A stretch of 64,000 bases of DNA, taken from the NCBI RefSeq assembly GCF_918697865.1, contig NZ_CAKKMV010000019.1, positions 39,642 through 103,641 of the forward strand, written 5' to 3'. This DNA is from Massilia sp. Bi118. GTDB taxonomy: Bacteria > Pseudomonadota > Gammaproteobacteria > Burkholderiales > Burkholderiaceae_D. Under the pieces are notes generated by a model. It searched no databases. It was not told the origin of the DNA and worked only from the letters and a program-made list of their open reading frames with translations. Made by a program: the position numbers and the translations under genes. Shown here one piece after another: positions 1-8,438 of this stretch. How positions within the stretch are numbered: position 1 is the stretch's first letter; every line of letters begins with the position of its first letter.

Positions 1-18
1 AAGGGGGCGGCGTTCGAC

Positions 19-1965
19 ATGCTGGACAACGGTCCGGCGTCGCTCGGCGTCGTTGCACGCGAACAGGATACGAGCTACCAATTCCTCGCTCCCCAATTCG
101 ATAACATCCCGGGAAAACTCAAGAATCTGGCACGCTGGCTCACTTGGAAGGCAGAGTCGATGAACGGTGGGAAGCCCCGGAAAGTGCCGTATTGCCCGAC
201 GTTGCTGAACGTGCGGGGCAGTTCGACCGATCCGAACACTTGGGGTACTTTCGCTCAAGCGGAGGCTGCTTTCGAGGAAGGGGGGTACACCGGAATTGCA
301 TTCGTTCTGAACGGTGACGGTATCGTCGGGGTCGACATTGACCAATGCATGGTCAACGGTCAGCCATCGATGGCGGCGATGACCTTGATGAAAAAGCTTG
401 GCGTCGAGTACATCGAAGTGTCGCCGTCGGGCACCGGGCTGCGTGGATTTGGCTACGCTGAAAAATTGGAAAGGGGAGTTAACGGCAATTTGGATGGGCT
501 GAAGGTCGAGTTGTATTCCGACCGCAGGCTCTTGACCGTGACCGGGCATGTGCTGAAATACGGGCCGCTCGTCCGCCTGAACGGGTTCGCCGACCTCGCA
601 AATACGATCCGCGCAAGCACGGTCAGCAAGTCGCTCTGCGTGACTGCCCACGGCGTGCAGGAAGATCGTCATGGCGCCTGGATGCGCCAGGTGATCAGTG
701 GTGAGGTCTATCACGACAGCCTGCGTGACATGGCTGGTTCGTTGATTGCCTCCGGCACGCAACCGGGCGTAGTCGTGTCGTACCTGCGTGGCCTCATGCA
801 ATCCTCTCAGGGCCCTCACGACGATCGCTGGAAAGCCCGTATGGACGAAATCCCGAGGCTGGTAGACAGCGCCGTGAAGAAATTCTCGCGGCAGGTAGTG
901 GACCTCAGCCGGGTTTTGCAGCTGACGGAGAAATCGGCCAATGACGACACGTCCGCACATCGCTTTAAGATGCTGACTGCGGCACAGCTCGCGCAAGCAG
1001 AACCGGTTAAGTGGATGGTTCGCGGTCTGTTGCCGCAGGTCGGTCTCGCTGCGCTGTATGGCCCGAGCGGTTCTGGCAAGTCGTTCCTGACCCTGGACTT
1101 GGGCGCATCGGTAGCGTCCGGTGTGTCTGAGTGGTACGGCATGCGAATCACGCAATGCCCTGTTACTTACTGCGTGCTGGAGGGGGAAGGGGGCATGGGC
1201 AAGCGTATCGCCGCTTGGGAAAAATACAAAGCGCGGCAAATGCCGGACGCCTTGCGGTTCATTACGCAGCAGTTCGACATCACCTCGGCATCGGACGTCG
1301 AAGGACTGGCGCGCGCTGTCCGTGACGCTGGTGGTGCGGATGGTTTGATTGTGTTGGACACGCTCAACCGCGCCGCCCCTGGTACCGATGAGAACTCGTC
1401 GAAAGATATGGGGGTGATCATCGCCAATGCAAAAGCGCTGCAGCAGTTGACGGGCGGGATGGTGCTGTTGGTGCATCACACCGGCAAAGACGAAAGCAAG
1501 GGCATGCGCGGCCACTCCAGTCTGTTCGCGGCGATGGATTGCGTTATCGGGGTTGTTACTGGACAGGGCCTGAGCTGGGCGGTCGCCAAGTCTAAGGATG
1601 ATGTCACCGGCACGCTGCACGGCTTCCGGCTCGAACAAGTCACGGTGGGCCAGGACGAGTACGGCGACGACATCACGTCGTGCGTGGCGGTGTCCATCGC
1701 TCCGCCCATCGCGCAACGAGGCGCCAAGAAGCTCGGGCGACATCAGCAGACTGCCCGCGACGTGCTGTGCATTATGTTCAACAATGCTGCCGACGGCAGG
1801 ACGATCATGTATGCCGCAGCGTATGACGCGATTTCCGATGCTATCGACGTCGACCCAAAGCACAAACGAGAACGTGCCAAAGATGCTGTCAAGGCACTCG
1901 CAGGCCATGGCATGGTTGAACTGACTGAGACCCACATCGTGCGCCTGCCGGCCTTGGGGCAATAA
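19..1965 (+). CDS. RepA-like primase/AAA ATPase of an integrated element
   Basis: A 648-residue protein with two parts. Residues ~30-200 look like the primase/polymerase-type N-terminal domain of phage and plasmid replication proteins (LARWLTWKAE, then GIVGVDIDQC). Residues ~325-520 form a RepA-type hexameric helicase ATPase: Walker A GPSGSGKS near 349-356, Walker B LIVLDTLNR near 443, and a VHHTGKDESKGMRG segment typical of the RecA/DnaB-like fold. The C-terminal tail resembles a winged helix. The likely role is replication initiation or priming of an integrated plasmid-like or phage-satellite element. The frame stays open to base 1, so the true start may lie outside the window; the ATG at 19 is the first in view. 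Function is inferred from family motifs, and the exact subfamily is uncertain. Confidence 0.8.
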   Translation: MLDNGPASLGVVAREQDTSYQFLAPQFDNIPGKLKNLARWLTWKAESMNGGKPRKVPYCPTLLNVRGSSTDPNTWGTFAQAEAAFEEGGYTGIAFVLNGDGIVGVDIDQCMVNGQPSMAAMTLMKKLGVEYIEVSPSGTGLRGFGYAEKLERGVNGNLDGLKVELYSDRRLLTVTGHVLKYGPLVRLNGFADLANTIRASTVSKSLCVTAHGVQEDRHGAWMRQVISGEVYHDSLRDMAGSLIASGTQPGVVVSYLRGLMQSSQGPHDDRWKARMDEIPRLVDSAVKKFSRQVVDLSRVLQLTEKSANDDTSAHRFKMLTAAQLAQAEPVKWMVRGLLPQVGLAALYGPSGSGKSFLTLDLGASVASGVSEWYGMRITQCPVTYCVLEGEGGMGKRIAAWEKYKARQMPDALRFITQQFDITSASDVEGLARAVRDAGGADGLIVLDTLNRAAPGTDENSSKDMGVIIANAKALQQLTGGMVLLVHHTGKDESKGMRGHSSLFAAMDCVIGVVTGQGLSWAVAKSKDDVTGTLHGFRLEQVTVGQDEYGDDITSCVAVSIAPPIAQRGAKKLGRHQQTARDVLCIMFNNAADGRTIMYAAAYDAISDAIDVDPKHKRERAKDAVKALAGHGMVELTETHIVRLPALGQ

Positions 1966-2030
1966 CACGGCACCGCGAGAGGATTTTGCACTGGTACCCA
2001 AACGATAGACGTACTGCCTAGCCCCACAGA

Positions 2031-2185
2031 CCTACCTGCCGACCAATCTACCGACCTACTGACCGACTATATTCCGCTCAGCCCTTCCCGGTTTCCCCCT
2101 CCCCCTATAGGGGAGGTGGGAAAGTCCGGGATCAATATGGGCGCCCGTACATTCCCGGTTTTTCTTAATTCGGGAAAAACTGGGA
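2031..2185. repeat. Repeat-rich segment behind the replication gene, possible origin
   Basis: Near 2031-2068 there are near-repeats of CTACCGACC, CTGCCGACC and CTGACCGAC. Two imperfect copies of a ~50-bp unit follow. Each begins TTCCCGGTTT (2085 and 2152), folds on itself and ends GGGATCAA. The second copy forms a clear hairpin (2153-2164 with 2174-2185, one mismatch); the first is an imperfect C-rich/G-rich hairpin (2092-2105 with 2110-2123). Position next to a RepA-like gene suggests an iteron-type origin or a regulatory region. The structure is seen directly; the role is inferred. Confidence 0.4.
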
Positions 2186-2249
2186 TCAAAAAAAGGTCGA
2201 ATTACTCTGGCTACTGTGTAATAGCTAGGTATTAAATAAGAGAACATTT

Positions 2250-2645
2250 ATGAACACTGACATTATCAAAGGCTGGACGTGGACTATCAAACGACAGGCC
2301 AAACACCGAGCAAATCAGGGCATCGTGTGCCTGACGCCTGAGGAAGCAAGGGCACTGGTCGCAATCGATGCGAGCTTGAACGGCTATGAAGGGCTGCGCA
2401 AAAACCGCGTACTCAGCCAGGTGACGTTCAGTACGGAACGCCATTTGGGTTACCTCGAATTGATCGAGGCTATCCGCGTGGGCATTGATCGTAATGCAAC
2501 GATTGCCTTCGACGACCCGCTCAAGGTCGAGAAAGGCGCTCTCCGTGCCACGCAAACTGCTCTGTTCGGCGAACTGGACAAACCGATCGGCATTGTCGTC
2601 GGGACGATGTACATGGAAATCCAGCCGAGGGAAGCGGGGCACTAA
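2250..2645 (+). CDS. Hypothetical island protein, 131 aa
   Basis: I do not recognise this protein. It is 131 residues, soluble, without a signal peptide or membrane segment, and mixed alpha/beta in appearance (WTWTIKRQ..., LTPEEARALVAIDASLNG). The ATG at 2250 follows a purine-rich AGAGAAC stretch. It sits between the repeat segment and a strong terminator at 2667, so it is probably expressed from a promoter inside the repeats. The context is a mobile-element replication module, where short accessory proteins of unknown function are common. Codon use and an intact frame support a real gene. Confidence 0.6.
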   Translation: MNTDIIKGWTWTIKRQAKHRANQGIVCLTPEEARALVAIDASLNGYEGLRKNRVLSQVTFSTERHLGYLELIEAIRVGIDRNATIAFDDPLKVEKGALRATQTALFGELDKPIGIVVGTMYMEIQPREAGH

Positions 2646-2666
2646 GACCGCAGCATTACGCGACCA

Positions 2667-2707
2667 AAGCGAACCGTGCGTGCAAACGTCCGGTTCGCTT
2701 TTCTTTT
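2667..2707 (+). terminator. Rho-independent terminator
   Basis: A perfect 10-bp stem (AAGCGAACCG at 2667-2676 with CGGTTCGCTT at 2691-2700) is followed by TTCTTTT, shortly after the stop of the 131-aa gene. Confidence 0.85.
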
Positions 2708-2718
2708 AGGTGTTCTCA

Positions 2719-3255
2719 ATGAAAAAAGCCAAGGCAGCCCGAGTACCACTGCTTGAGAATGCGTTCGAGCTGAACCTGCCAAAACTGATGCGAACAGTGA
2801 AAGCAACGGGTGACTCTCGGGTTGTGCTCGACGATGGAGTTGTGCGAACTGTAGCCATGCTCACCGAGACGCGATTAGCGGTCTTTCTAGGCGGCCGATC
2901 ATGGATCGTCGACATCGTGACCGTCCACTGCTTAAAAGACCGCGTACGCCCCCTCCTAAAGTGTCCTCGCGCGCACGAAGGGAATTTTCAATCACTTTAC
3001 TTTCGAGGCGATGAGCTGGCGTGCCGACACTGTCATACGCTGCGATACCGGACGAATGTTGCAGCGTCAGCGGCAGATCGAGTGCGGATCGCGCGATTGA
3101 AGTTGTTGCGGGAGATGGGGGCAGAGCCTGGCGAACCTATGGCAGCACGTCAGCCTTTTGCATGGCGCAAACGGTACCTCAGCTTAGCGGCGCGTGTCGA
3201 GCGCCTAACCTCTGCCGATTATCAGAACGTCCGGGATTCGCTGGTGCGTATCTGA
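2719..3255 (+). CDS. Small zinc-ribbon-like island protein
   Basis: I chose the ATG at 2719 (178 aa) over an upstream GTG at 2710 because AGG at 2708-2710 gives a plausible ribosome-binding spacing. The N-terminal half is a beta-rich domain of unknown function. The C-terminal half carries KCPRAHEG, then LYFRGDELACRHCHTLRYRT, the layout of a family of mobile-element zinc-ribbon proteins (CPxC...LYxxxxxFxCRxC). Here the first knuckle is degenerate, with only one cysteine in the CP motif, so metal binding may be altered. A basic helical tail follows. The gene lies directly behind the terminator at 2667-2707 and probably has its own promoter. Function unknown. Confidence 0.65.
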   Translation: MKKAKAARVPLLENAFELNLPKLMRTVKATGDSRVVLDDGVVRTVAMLTETRLAVFLGGRSWIVDIVTVHCLKDRVRPLLKCPRAHEGNFQSLYFRGDELACRHCHTLRYRTNVAASAADRVRIARLKLLREMGAEPGEPMAARQPFAWRKRYLSLAARVERLTSADYQNVRDSLVRI

Positions 3256-3338
3256 CAGCCTACGTATTGTTGTGCACGCCAAAGCGTGGGCAGCTTTTTT
3301 AAGTTGCTCACACCCACTTTTTACGTTGTGTGACTACT

Positions 3339-4292
3339 TTATTTGCTTGTGAGGTCTTTAAGTAGCAGCTTTGACTGCAGTGTTTCAAACTGCGCGTAAG
3401 TCGTTCCGTCCTCCAGCTTCCAGTATTCCCGTCCGTTGATCGAGTAGCCCGCTAGCACCCCTGCAGCTTGTGATGGGCTCTTGAAGAGATGATCTCGTGT
3501 CATCCTCAATTTCGCACCATCTAAGGCAAGCGTACCTAACTCGACCAAAGTCTGCCTTAGTGCCGCCATGCTGCTAGTCATGCTTTTGTATGTGGTATTT
3601 GTTGCGAAAGAACCTTCTAACACCACTATGCCCTCATCGGTACGTATAGCTCGAGCATCAACATCCGCCACCCGGAGATAAAAAATCGGCGGCTTATCTG
3701 ATATTTGCATGCTTTCAATGTCGCCAACCAAAACGTTTTGCGACTGAGCGTCTGGTTTTGTGACAGGAGCTTGATGACCCAATGGTTGAGAAACGAGGGT
3801 ATCAAGGACTTTATGCCCCAGCGCGCCCATCAACATTCGCGCTGCTATAAGAAATTCTTCCATCGCATCGCGGTCTGAACGTGGAAGCGATGGCAACTGA
3901 GGGGACGAAAAGTTAGTCATCCGATAACGACCTGCATGCTTAGCGATTGCAACTAAGCGGGACTCTAGGTATCGAACGTGCGCTTTCGTCAAGTTTTCAT
4001 CCTTACTTGTAAAAGCGATAACTTCCGTCCAAAAATCCTTTCCGGTCATATGTGAAGACAACCGATCGATTACAACCTCTGCCTCACCAATATACACAGC
4101 GTTACTACCAGTCTCATCGTCCACACCAAAAAGAAAGTAAACCCCAGGGCGCTGAACCTCTGGCCACTCGCGCAACTCTTGGAAGCGTGAGCGTGGACAA
4201 GCAAGAGCCTGGCCACTCCAGTTCGTGATCTCGGCATGTCGGATACCTGATGCGCTTTCGTCCGGAAGATAAATCTTTATTGTCTTTCCCAT
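3339..4292 (-). CDS. GIY-YIG nuclease family protein with DUF4357-like C-terminus
   Basis: This 317-aa protein has a GIY-YIG nuclease core: GVYFLFG at residues 50-56, YIGEAE at 67-72, an Arg at 77 and a candidate metal-binding Glu at 110 (VRYLESRL). The C-terminal ~90 residues (GIVVLEGSF... to YWKLEDGTTY) match the DUF4357 layout often attached to bacterial GIY-YIG proteins. The predicted activity is Mg-dependent DNA cleavage. It follows the OLD-family gene on the same strand after a 75-bp gap, so the two may be co-transcribed. The stretch is noticeably more AT-rich than the core genes, which fits horizontal transfer. A role in phage or plasmid defence is inferred from the neighbourhood. Confidence 0.8.
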   Translation of the reverse strand: MGKTIKIYLPDESASGIRHAEITNWSGQALACPRSRFQELREWPEVQRPGVYFLFGVDDETGSNAVYIGEAEVVIDRLSSHMTGKDFWTEVIAFTSKDENLTKAHVRYLESRLVAIAKHAGRYRMTNFSSPQLPSLPRSDRDAMEEFLIAARMLMGALGHKVLDTLVSQPLGHQAPVTKPDAQSQNVLVGDIESMQISDKPPIFYLRVADVDARAIRTDEGIVVLEGSFATNTTYKSMTSSMAALRQTLVELGTLALDGAKLRMTRDHLFKSPSQAAGVLAGYSINGREYWKLEDGTTYAQFETLQSKLLLKDLTSK

Positions 4293-4367
4293 TATTGTTT
4301 ATCAATATTTGATTTTCATAGTTACGCCAATGACTTCCTGATTGTTTTGCCTCGAGTCTTCAAGAGC

Positions 4368-6185
4368 TCAATTAGCCAATTTCTTTTGCGGAAGATTGAA
4401 AAGGCTTCTTAAGAATTCTTTTAGTGGCATTAAAAAATCTGGCTCGTTCTCAAGTAACCAATTGATCATAAAGGGCACATCCCTAGTTTTTTTGAATTCC
4501 GTTCTGGCGTCGGTAAATTTTTCGAAAATTGATTTCAAAACTTTAGCTCCGTCAACATGTCCCTTTGACGAGCTTAATAACTCGACTAAAGAATGTTGGA
4601 CGTCACTTGCGTTCGGAGATTCCCCGTGGCTTTTCAATGCATGAACAATTGCATGAGGATGTAAAACATAGTTCTCAAGCATTGGCTCATCTAAAAACCG
4701 TAGCACACTATTAGATGACTTGCTCAAACGTGCACATTCAGCTTTGCTACGTGTTTCTCGGTCGAGCAAAATGGCTACCATTGGAGGAACAAGGGCAGTC
4801 GAAGTAGTGAGGCGACTATAAAGTGCGGCCACTTCTTTTGGGTCTACACCTTTCTTTTCGAATGTTCCTGTATGCTCAACCCGAAGAGTTGCTGTCCCTG
4901 GTGCTACTTCTGGACAGAAGCTACGTAACAAATTCGGCAAAACTAATTCTTCGGTTTGGCCTTCTACCCATAAAACTCTGTCGCGGCCGTGTAATTCCGT
5001 CATCCTTATGCCTAGATCAGAGAGCTCTTCACGAATCGTTGCCAATTCACCGCCTTTTACCTGTTGTATTACTGTTGCGCCATTATTTACCTCAAACGTC
5101 GTTACTAGACTTGGGACTACTGCAGTCAAAACGTCGGCAGAATGAGCGGTTAAAAGATACTGATGGATCTTTCCCTCAACCGCAAAAATCTGAAGCAGTT
5201 CTCGCAACGCTTTTGGATGCAAGAATGAATTTGGCTCATCAATTGCAATAACTCGCGGAATGCGAGCAGTCAGAACGACGTAAAGCATCGCAATTACGTT
5301 GCCGATGCCGCTGCCCATTTTATCTAAGGGCACCGCAAGGTCAGGGCGTCTTGCTGATGGCGGAAGTGGCAAACACTCAATTTCAAATACATTACCGGGC
5401 CTTGGCGATGCTTGAACCCATTGAACAGCAGGAAAAATCCTATTAATCCATTCGCATAGAATTTGATGCCCATGCGCATCCATTGATTGAAGCACATTCA
5501 AACAGTATGCGAGGTTGGCCGCGTCAGGAGCCAACACAACTGGATGTGGGGTTTCGGCGCATCGTCCAGCAGGACGTCGATGGGCTGAGAACCGATAAAA
5601 AGAATTGGTTAATCTCTTCAACATCGCTATTGTCTCGCCATTAAAGGCTCCGCCCATGTTGTTGAGGTCCTTGTATTTTAAATTTCGATCGTCGGGGGCA
5701 TCGAGCGTAAGAGTAAGAACTGAAGAGGTTGATGCGCTATCAATAAAATTTGTACCCAAGGCACTTGTTGTACTCAATGAGTGGCGCCCCGCTCCGAAGC
5801 TATAGACCAGTTCTACTTTGGAATTTGCCGTGAGTGCTTGCGTTATTCCATCCACTGGATTTGAATGTCCATGTATACGTTCGCGCCAACTTTCAGGAAT
5901 AGGCATTTTGAGAATTCGGCTTTGCGGGTCTCGCATTTCATAAGCCTCGATTTCTAAAGTGATAGACATCGTTGACCAGCCAGCCGGCTCTGTGCCGAAC
6001 TCACGTAGATTCTTAATAGATCGATGTGGGATATGTATTGTCGTATCGATATCGAGAGGCTCCAGCATTGTTGTCTTTCCCGCGTTGTTTCCACCGAGAA
6101 ATATATTAAACCCGTGCTCGACAAAAACGCTCTGTTTCTCAAGATAAGATTTGTAATTCTCGACTGCTAGTGCTGTCAGCTTCAT
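4368..6185 (-). CDS. OLD-family ATPase with TOPRIM nuclease domain
   Basis: A 605-aa protein beginning MKLTALAVENYKSY, the SMC/RecF-like start of OLD proteins. Walker A is GGNNAGKTT at residues 31-39. An ABC-type Walker B region (RVIAIDEPNSFLHP, ~residue 315) and H-loop (LLTAHSADVL) follow. The TOPRIM domain starts near residue 400 (RVLWVEGQTEE), with a second acidic motif LLDRE near 473. OLD proteins couple ATP hydrolysis to DNA cleavage and act in phage exclusion; Gabija GajA is a relative. No UvrD-type helicase is adjacent, so this is not a standard Gabija pair. Its partner may instead be the GIY-YIG gene downstream. AT-rich codon use suggests recent acquisition. Confidence 0.85.
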   Translation of the reverse strand: MKLTALAVENYKSYLEKQSVFVEHGFNIFLGGNNAGKTTMLEPLDIDTTIHIPHRSIKNLREFGTEPAGWSTMSITLEIEAYEMRDPQSRILKMPIPESWRERIHGHSNPVDGITQALTANSKVELVYSFGAGRHSLSTTSALGTNFIDSASTSSVLTLTLDAPDDRNLKYKDLNNMGGAFNGETIAMLKRLTNSFYRFSAHRRPAGRCAETPHPVVLAPDAANLAYCLNVLQSMDAHGHQILCEWINRIFPAVQWVQASPRPGNVFEIECLPLPPSARRPDLAVPLDKMGSGIGNVIAMLYVVLTARIPRVIAIDEPNSFLHPKALRELLQIFAVEGKIHQYLLTAHSADVLTAVVPSLVTTFEVNNGATVIQQVKGGELATIREELSDLGIRMTELHGRDRVLWVEGQTEELVLPNLLRSFCPEVAPGTATLRVEHTGTFEKKGVDPKEVAALYSRLTTSTALVPPMVAILLDRETRSKAECARLSKSSNSVLRFLDEPMLENYVLHPHAIVHALKSHGESPNASDVQHSLVELLSSSKGHVDGAKVLKSIFEKFTDARTEFKKTRDVPFMINWLLENEPDFLMPLKEFLRSLFNLPQKKLAN

Positions 6186-6299
6186 CTTCTACCTCAACCA
6201 AAAAACAATATCCTACCTGACGAGTTACTGATGATAAACGGCCGTTTTCGAACACCTGTTGTCTGCTCCAAAAAAAACTGTCAAAAAAATAGCATTTAC

Positions 6300-6321
6300 A
6301 TATATCAACATGTTGATATAT
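6300..6321. promoter_or_regulatory. Perfect palindrome before the recombinase gene
   Basis: TATATCAACATGTTGATATA at 6301-6320 is a perfect 20-bp palindrome, extended one base on each side. It lies 36 bp before the recombinase start and in the divergent gap to the OLD gene. It is a candidate resolvase binding/crossover (res-like) site or autoregulatory operator. Confidence 0.6.
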
Positions 6322-6356
6322 ATTGATGAGGTTTTTCAACACTATTAGGGGCGGCG

Positions 6357-6956
6357 ATGGCGGTGTTTGGATATGGGCGAGTGTCAACAGCAGAACAGAC
6401 AGCAGACAACCAACGGCTTGAGATCGAACGCGCAGGTTACGCAGTTGAGTACTGGTTTTCTGACGTAGTAAGCGGTAAAGCGCACGCATCGCAGCGCGCG
6501 CAATTCAGCGACATGTTGGCGAAATTGAGAAAGAACGACGTCGTCGTCGTATCTAAGCTTGACCGTCTTGGCCGCGATGCCCCGGATGTCCTCGTTACCA
6601 TTAAAACGCTGGCTGGTCTCGGTGTCGAGGTCGTTGTCCTCCAGCTCGGGAAGCTCGACCTGACATCCCCCGCTGGTAAGCTCATGCTGACCATGCTTGC
6701 CGCGGTCGCGGAAATGGAGAGGGATTTGATCGTTGAGCGTACCCAGGCGGGGCTGGCCCGAGCGAAGGCAGAAGGAAAGGTGCTCGGCAGGCCGTCCAAA
6801 ACGACGCCAGAGCAGCGCAAAGCGATGGCTCAAGGCTATGCGAACAAACAGAGCGTAAGCGCGCTAGCGAAGCTCTACGGTGTGTCGCGGGCGACAGTGT
6901 TGACGGTGGTGAGGCCGAGCCAAAGCGGCGATACGACTAACAAAACTCATCAGTAA
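6357..6956 (+). CDS. Serine recombinase (resolvase/invertase family)
   Basis: A 199-aa small serine recombinase. The catalytic serine is Ser10 in YGRVSTAEQ. The family motifs KLDRLGRD and AEMERDLIVERTQAGL (the E-helix) follow, then GRPSK and a C-terminal helix-turn-helix (SVSALAKLYGVSRATVLTVV) that binds the site DNA. Length and layout match Tn3-type resolvases and Hin/Gin invertases, and both kinds of reaction are possible. No transposase lies nearby, so it probably belongs to the island, for dimer resolution or inversion, rather than to an intact transposon. The palindrome at 6300-6321 is the natural candidate site. Confidence 0.9.
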   Translation: MAVFGYGRVSTAEQTADNQRLEIERAGYAVEYWFSDVVSGKAHASQRAQFSDMLAKLRKNDVVVVSKLDRLGRDAPDVLVTIKTLAGLGVEVVVLQLGKLDLTSPAGKLMLTMLAAVAEMERDLIVERTQAGLARAKAEGKVLGRPSKTTPEQRKAMAQGYANKQSVSALAKLYGVSRATVLTVVRPSQSGDTTNKTHQ

Positions 6957-7129
6957 ATTGGGCGTCCGAAGCGAGCATAATCGATACCCCTAGCAGATGT
7001 CTTGGGCTGCGCAACCCCGGCGGCCCCTACCTGACCCAACGAAACGAACAATCTAGGTTGCCGCCAGTCGTTGCGTAGAAGAAACTTCTATGGCAGCATC
7101 AGCTTTCGTCTTTAGTTTCCAAAAACAGA

Positions 7130-7984
7130 ATGAACTCGCCCCTCCAGACTATTAACCTTGCCGCGCTACCACCAGAAGAGCGGACGATGATCGTCATCTA
7201 TCCTGAAAATGAAGTTGCGGAGCGCCGTAAGTGCCGGGCGACCGGCCCACAGGCGAGCACGACTACCCGCAAGGTGGGCCGGGTTGCTAGGCGCCTTATC
7301 CTCGGCCCCCTCTGGTCGATTCCGGTCGAGCGCGCGATCGACGCGCTTTCGGACAAGGCCGCTGGACTAGATGTCCAATACGCGACTAGCCGTGAGTTTA
7401 AGCAAGCCAATTTGACAATTCCAGGGCATATCAAGCTCCGCACACTATATGTAATTCATCCGAAAGCACCCCTACATTATTTGCCTGCGGCGAGCTTCCA
7501 CCGGATGGCGTTCGAGCAGAAATTTGCCGAAGCTTGGCGCTTGCTCATGGCGCTTGGGGCCACAAGCCTCGTCGTCGAACATGAGCATGGCTGGTCCCGC
7601 GAAGTAGTTGGGAAGGTCGATGTTCCGGTGCCTGAAGAAAAAGCGACAGTCGGCCTAACTACAAAGGGGAACGCGGGCGCGCGCTCCAAAGTCTTGTTTG
7701 AGGCGTCTTTTAAGAGTTCCGGTTCGCCGAGCGTGCCAGAAGACCTGATTTGGTATCCGCATGAGCCTCTGTGGCAAGCAATCGCAGAATCGCGTCTTAA
7801 AGGAGGAATGAACAGTTTCTCGCTGACGCTGCGCTACGACGACGACTTTGGTGTGAATGCCGACTTGATTGCGAAAGCCGAGGGCGCCCAAATCGAGATT
7901 GGCGGCAAGTTCGAGTCGCACGTAGAGACTATGTGGAGGATCCATGGCGACTTCCGCAAGACTAGGGCGCGCAAGAGCGCGTGA
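7130..7984 (+). CDS. Hypothetical protein, 284 aa
   Basis: I do not recognise this protein. It has no signal peptide or membrane helix. The middle (FHRMAFEQKFAEAWRLLMALGATSL) is helical. The second half is beta-rich with alternating hydrophobic residues (SKVLFEASFKSSG, MNSFSLTLRYDDDFG, AQIEIGGKFES). The repeated amphipathic strands flanking a helical segment recall pore-forming or self-associating proteins, but this is only an impression. It stands alone between the recombinase and a 450-bp non-coding stretch. The ATG at 7130 has no strong ribosome-binding site. The intact 855-bp frame with consistent codon use supports a real gene. Confidence 0.6.
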   Translation: MNSPLQTINLAALPPEERTMIVIYPENEVAERRKCRATGPQASTTTRKVGRVARRLILGPLWSIPVERAIDALSDKAAGLDVQYATSREFKQANLTIPGHIKLRTLYVIHPKAPLHYLPAASFHRMAFEQKFAEAWRLLMALGATSLVVEHEHGWSREVVGKVDVPVPEEKATVGLTTKGNAGARSKVLFEASFKSSGSPSVPEDLIWYPHEPLWQAIAESRLKGGMNSFSLTLRYDDDFGVNADLIAKAEGAQIEIGGKFESHVETMWRIHGDFRKTRARKSA

Positions 7985-8438
7985 CGCGAAAATCCGGACC
8001 GACTTGCGGCACATTCATTGGCTGCACGTCAGCAGCGCGCCGGATGCTAAGTAATGGATGACTAAACCGAAGGCCGCACAACGTACGCACGATTGCCGGC
8101 TGACGAAACCGTGCGGCGGACCAAATCAGGCCAACCTCCATGTAGCATCTATGGTCTTGGCTACGAGGCGGGATGCGCCGGCCAAATCGCGCGTTTCCTT
8201 GCCAAGATGGCTGCGATCCTCACGATTTTCGGCAAGTTCCCGACCATTGTCATTTTAATGCGCGACGAGCGGGGGGCAAAGGCTACCTGGCCTACCTTGC
8301 TAGTTGATCGGCCACCCCGTCAAAACTCGGCGGGGTATAGAAAAAGCCGAAATTTTTTTCGACGCCAAACATCGTCCGAATCCGCTGGTGCGGGCCGACA
8401 AGCAATCAGTAACCCTAACGGGGCATTTGCTGGACTGT
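7985..8438. other. Long intergenic stretch with a candidate minus-strand terminator
   Basis: I see no convincing gene here; the short open frames on the plus strand have no ribosome-binding sites or protein-like composition. On the minus strand, GTCGAAA and TTTCGGC (8357-8363 and 8346-8352) form a stem followed by TTTTT, about 75 bp after the stop of the gene that ends at 8439. It may be that gene's terminator. Confidence 0.45.

Noticed and set aside
3271..3300. Possible terminator CACGC-CAAA-GCGTG after the zinc-ribbon gene
   Set aside because: Stem only 5 bp and separated from the T-run by six bases; too weak to list as a feature.
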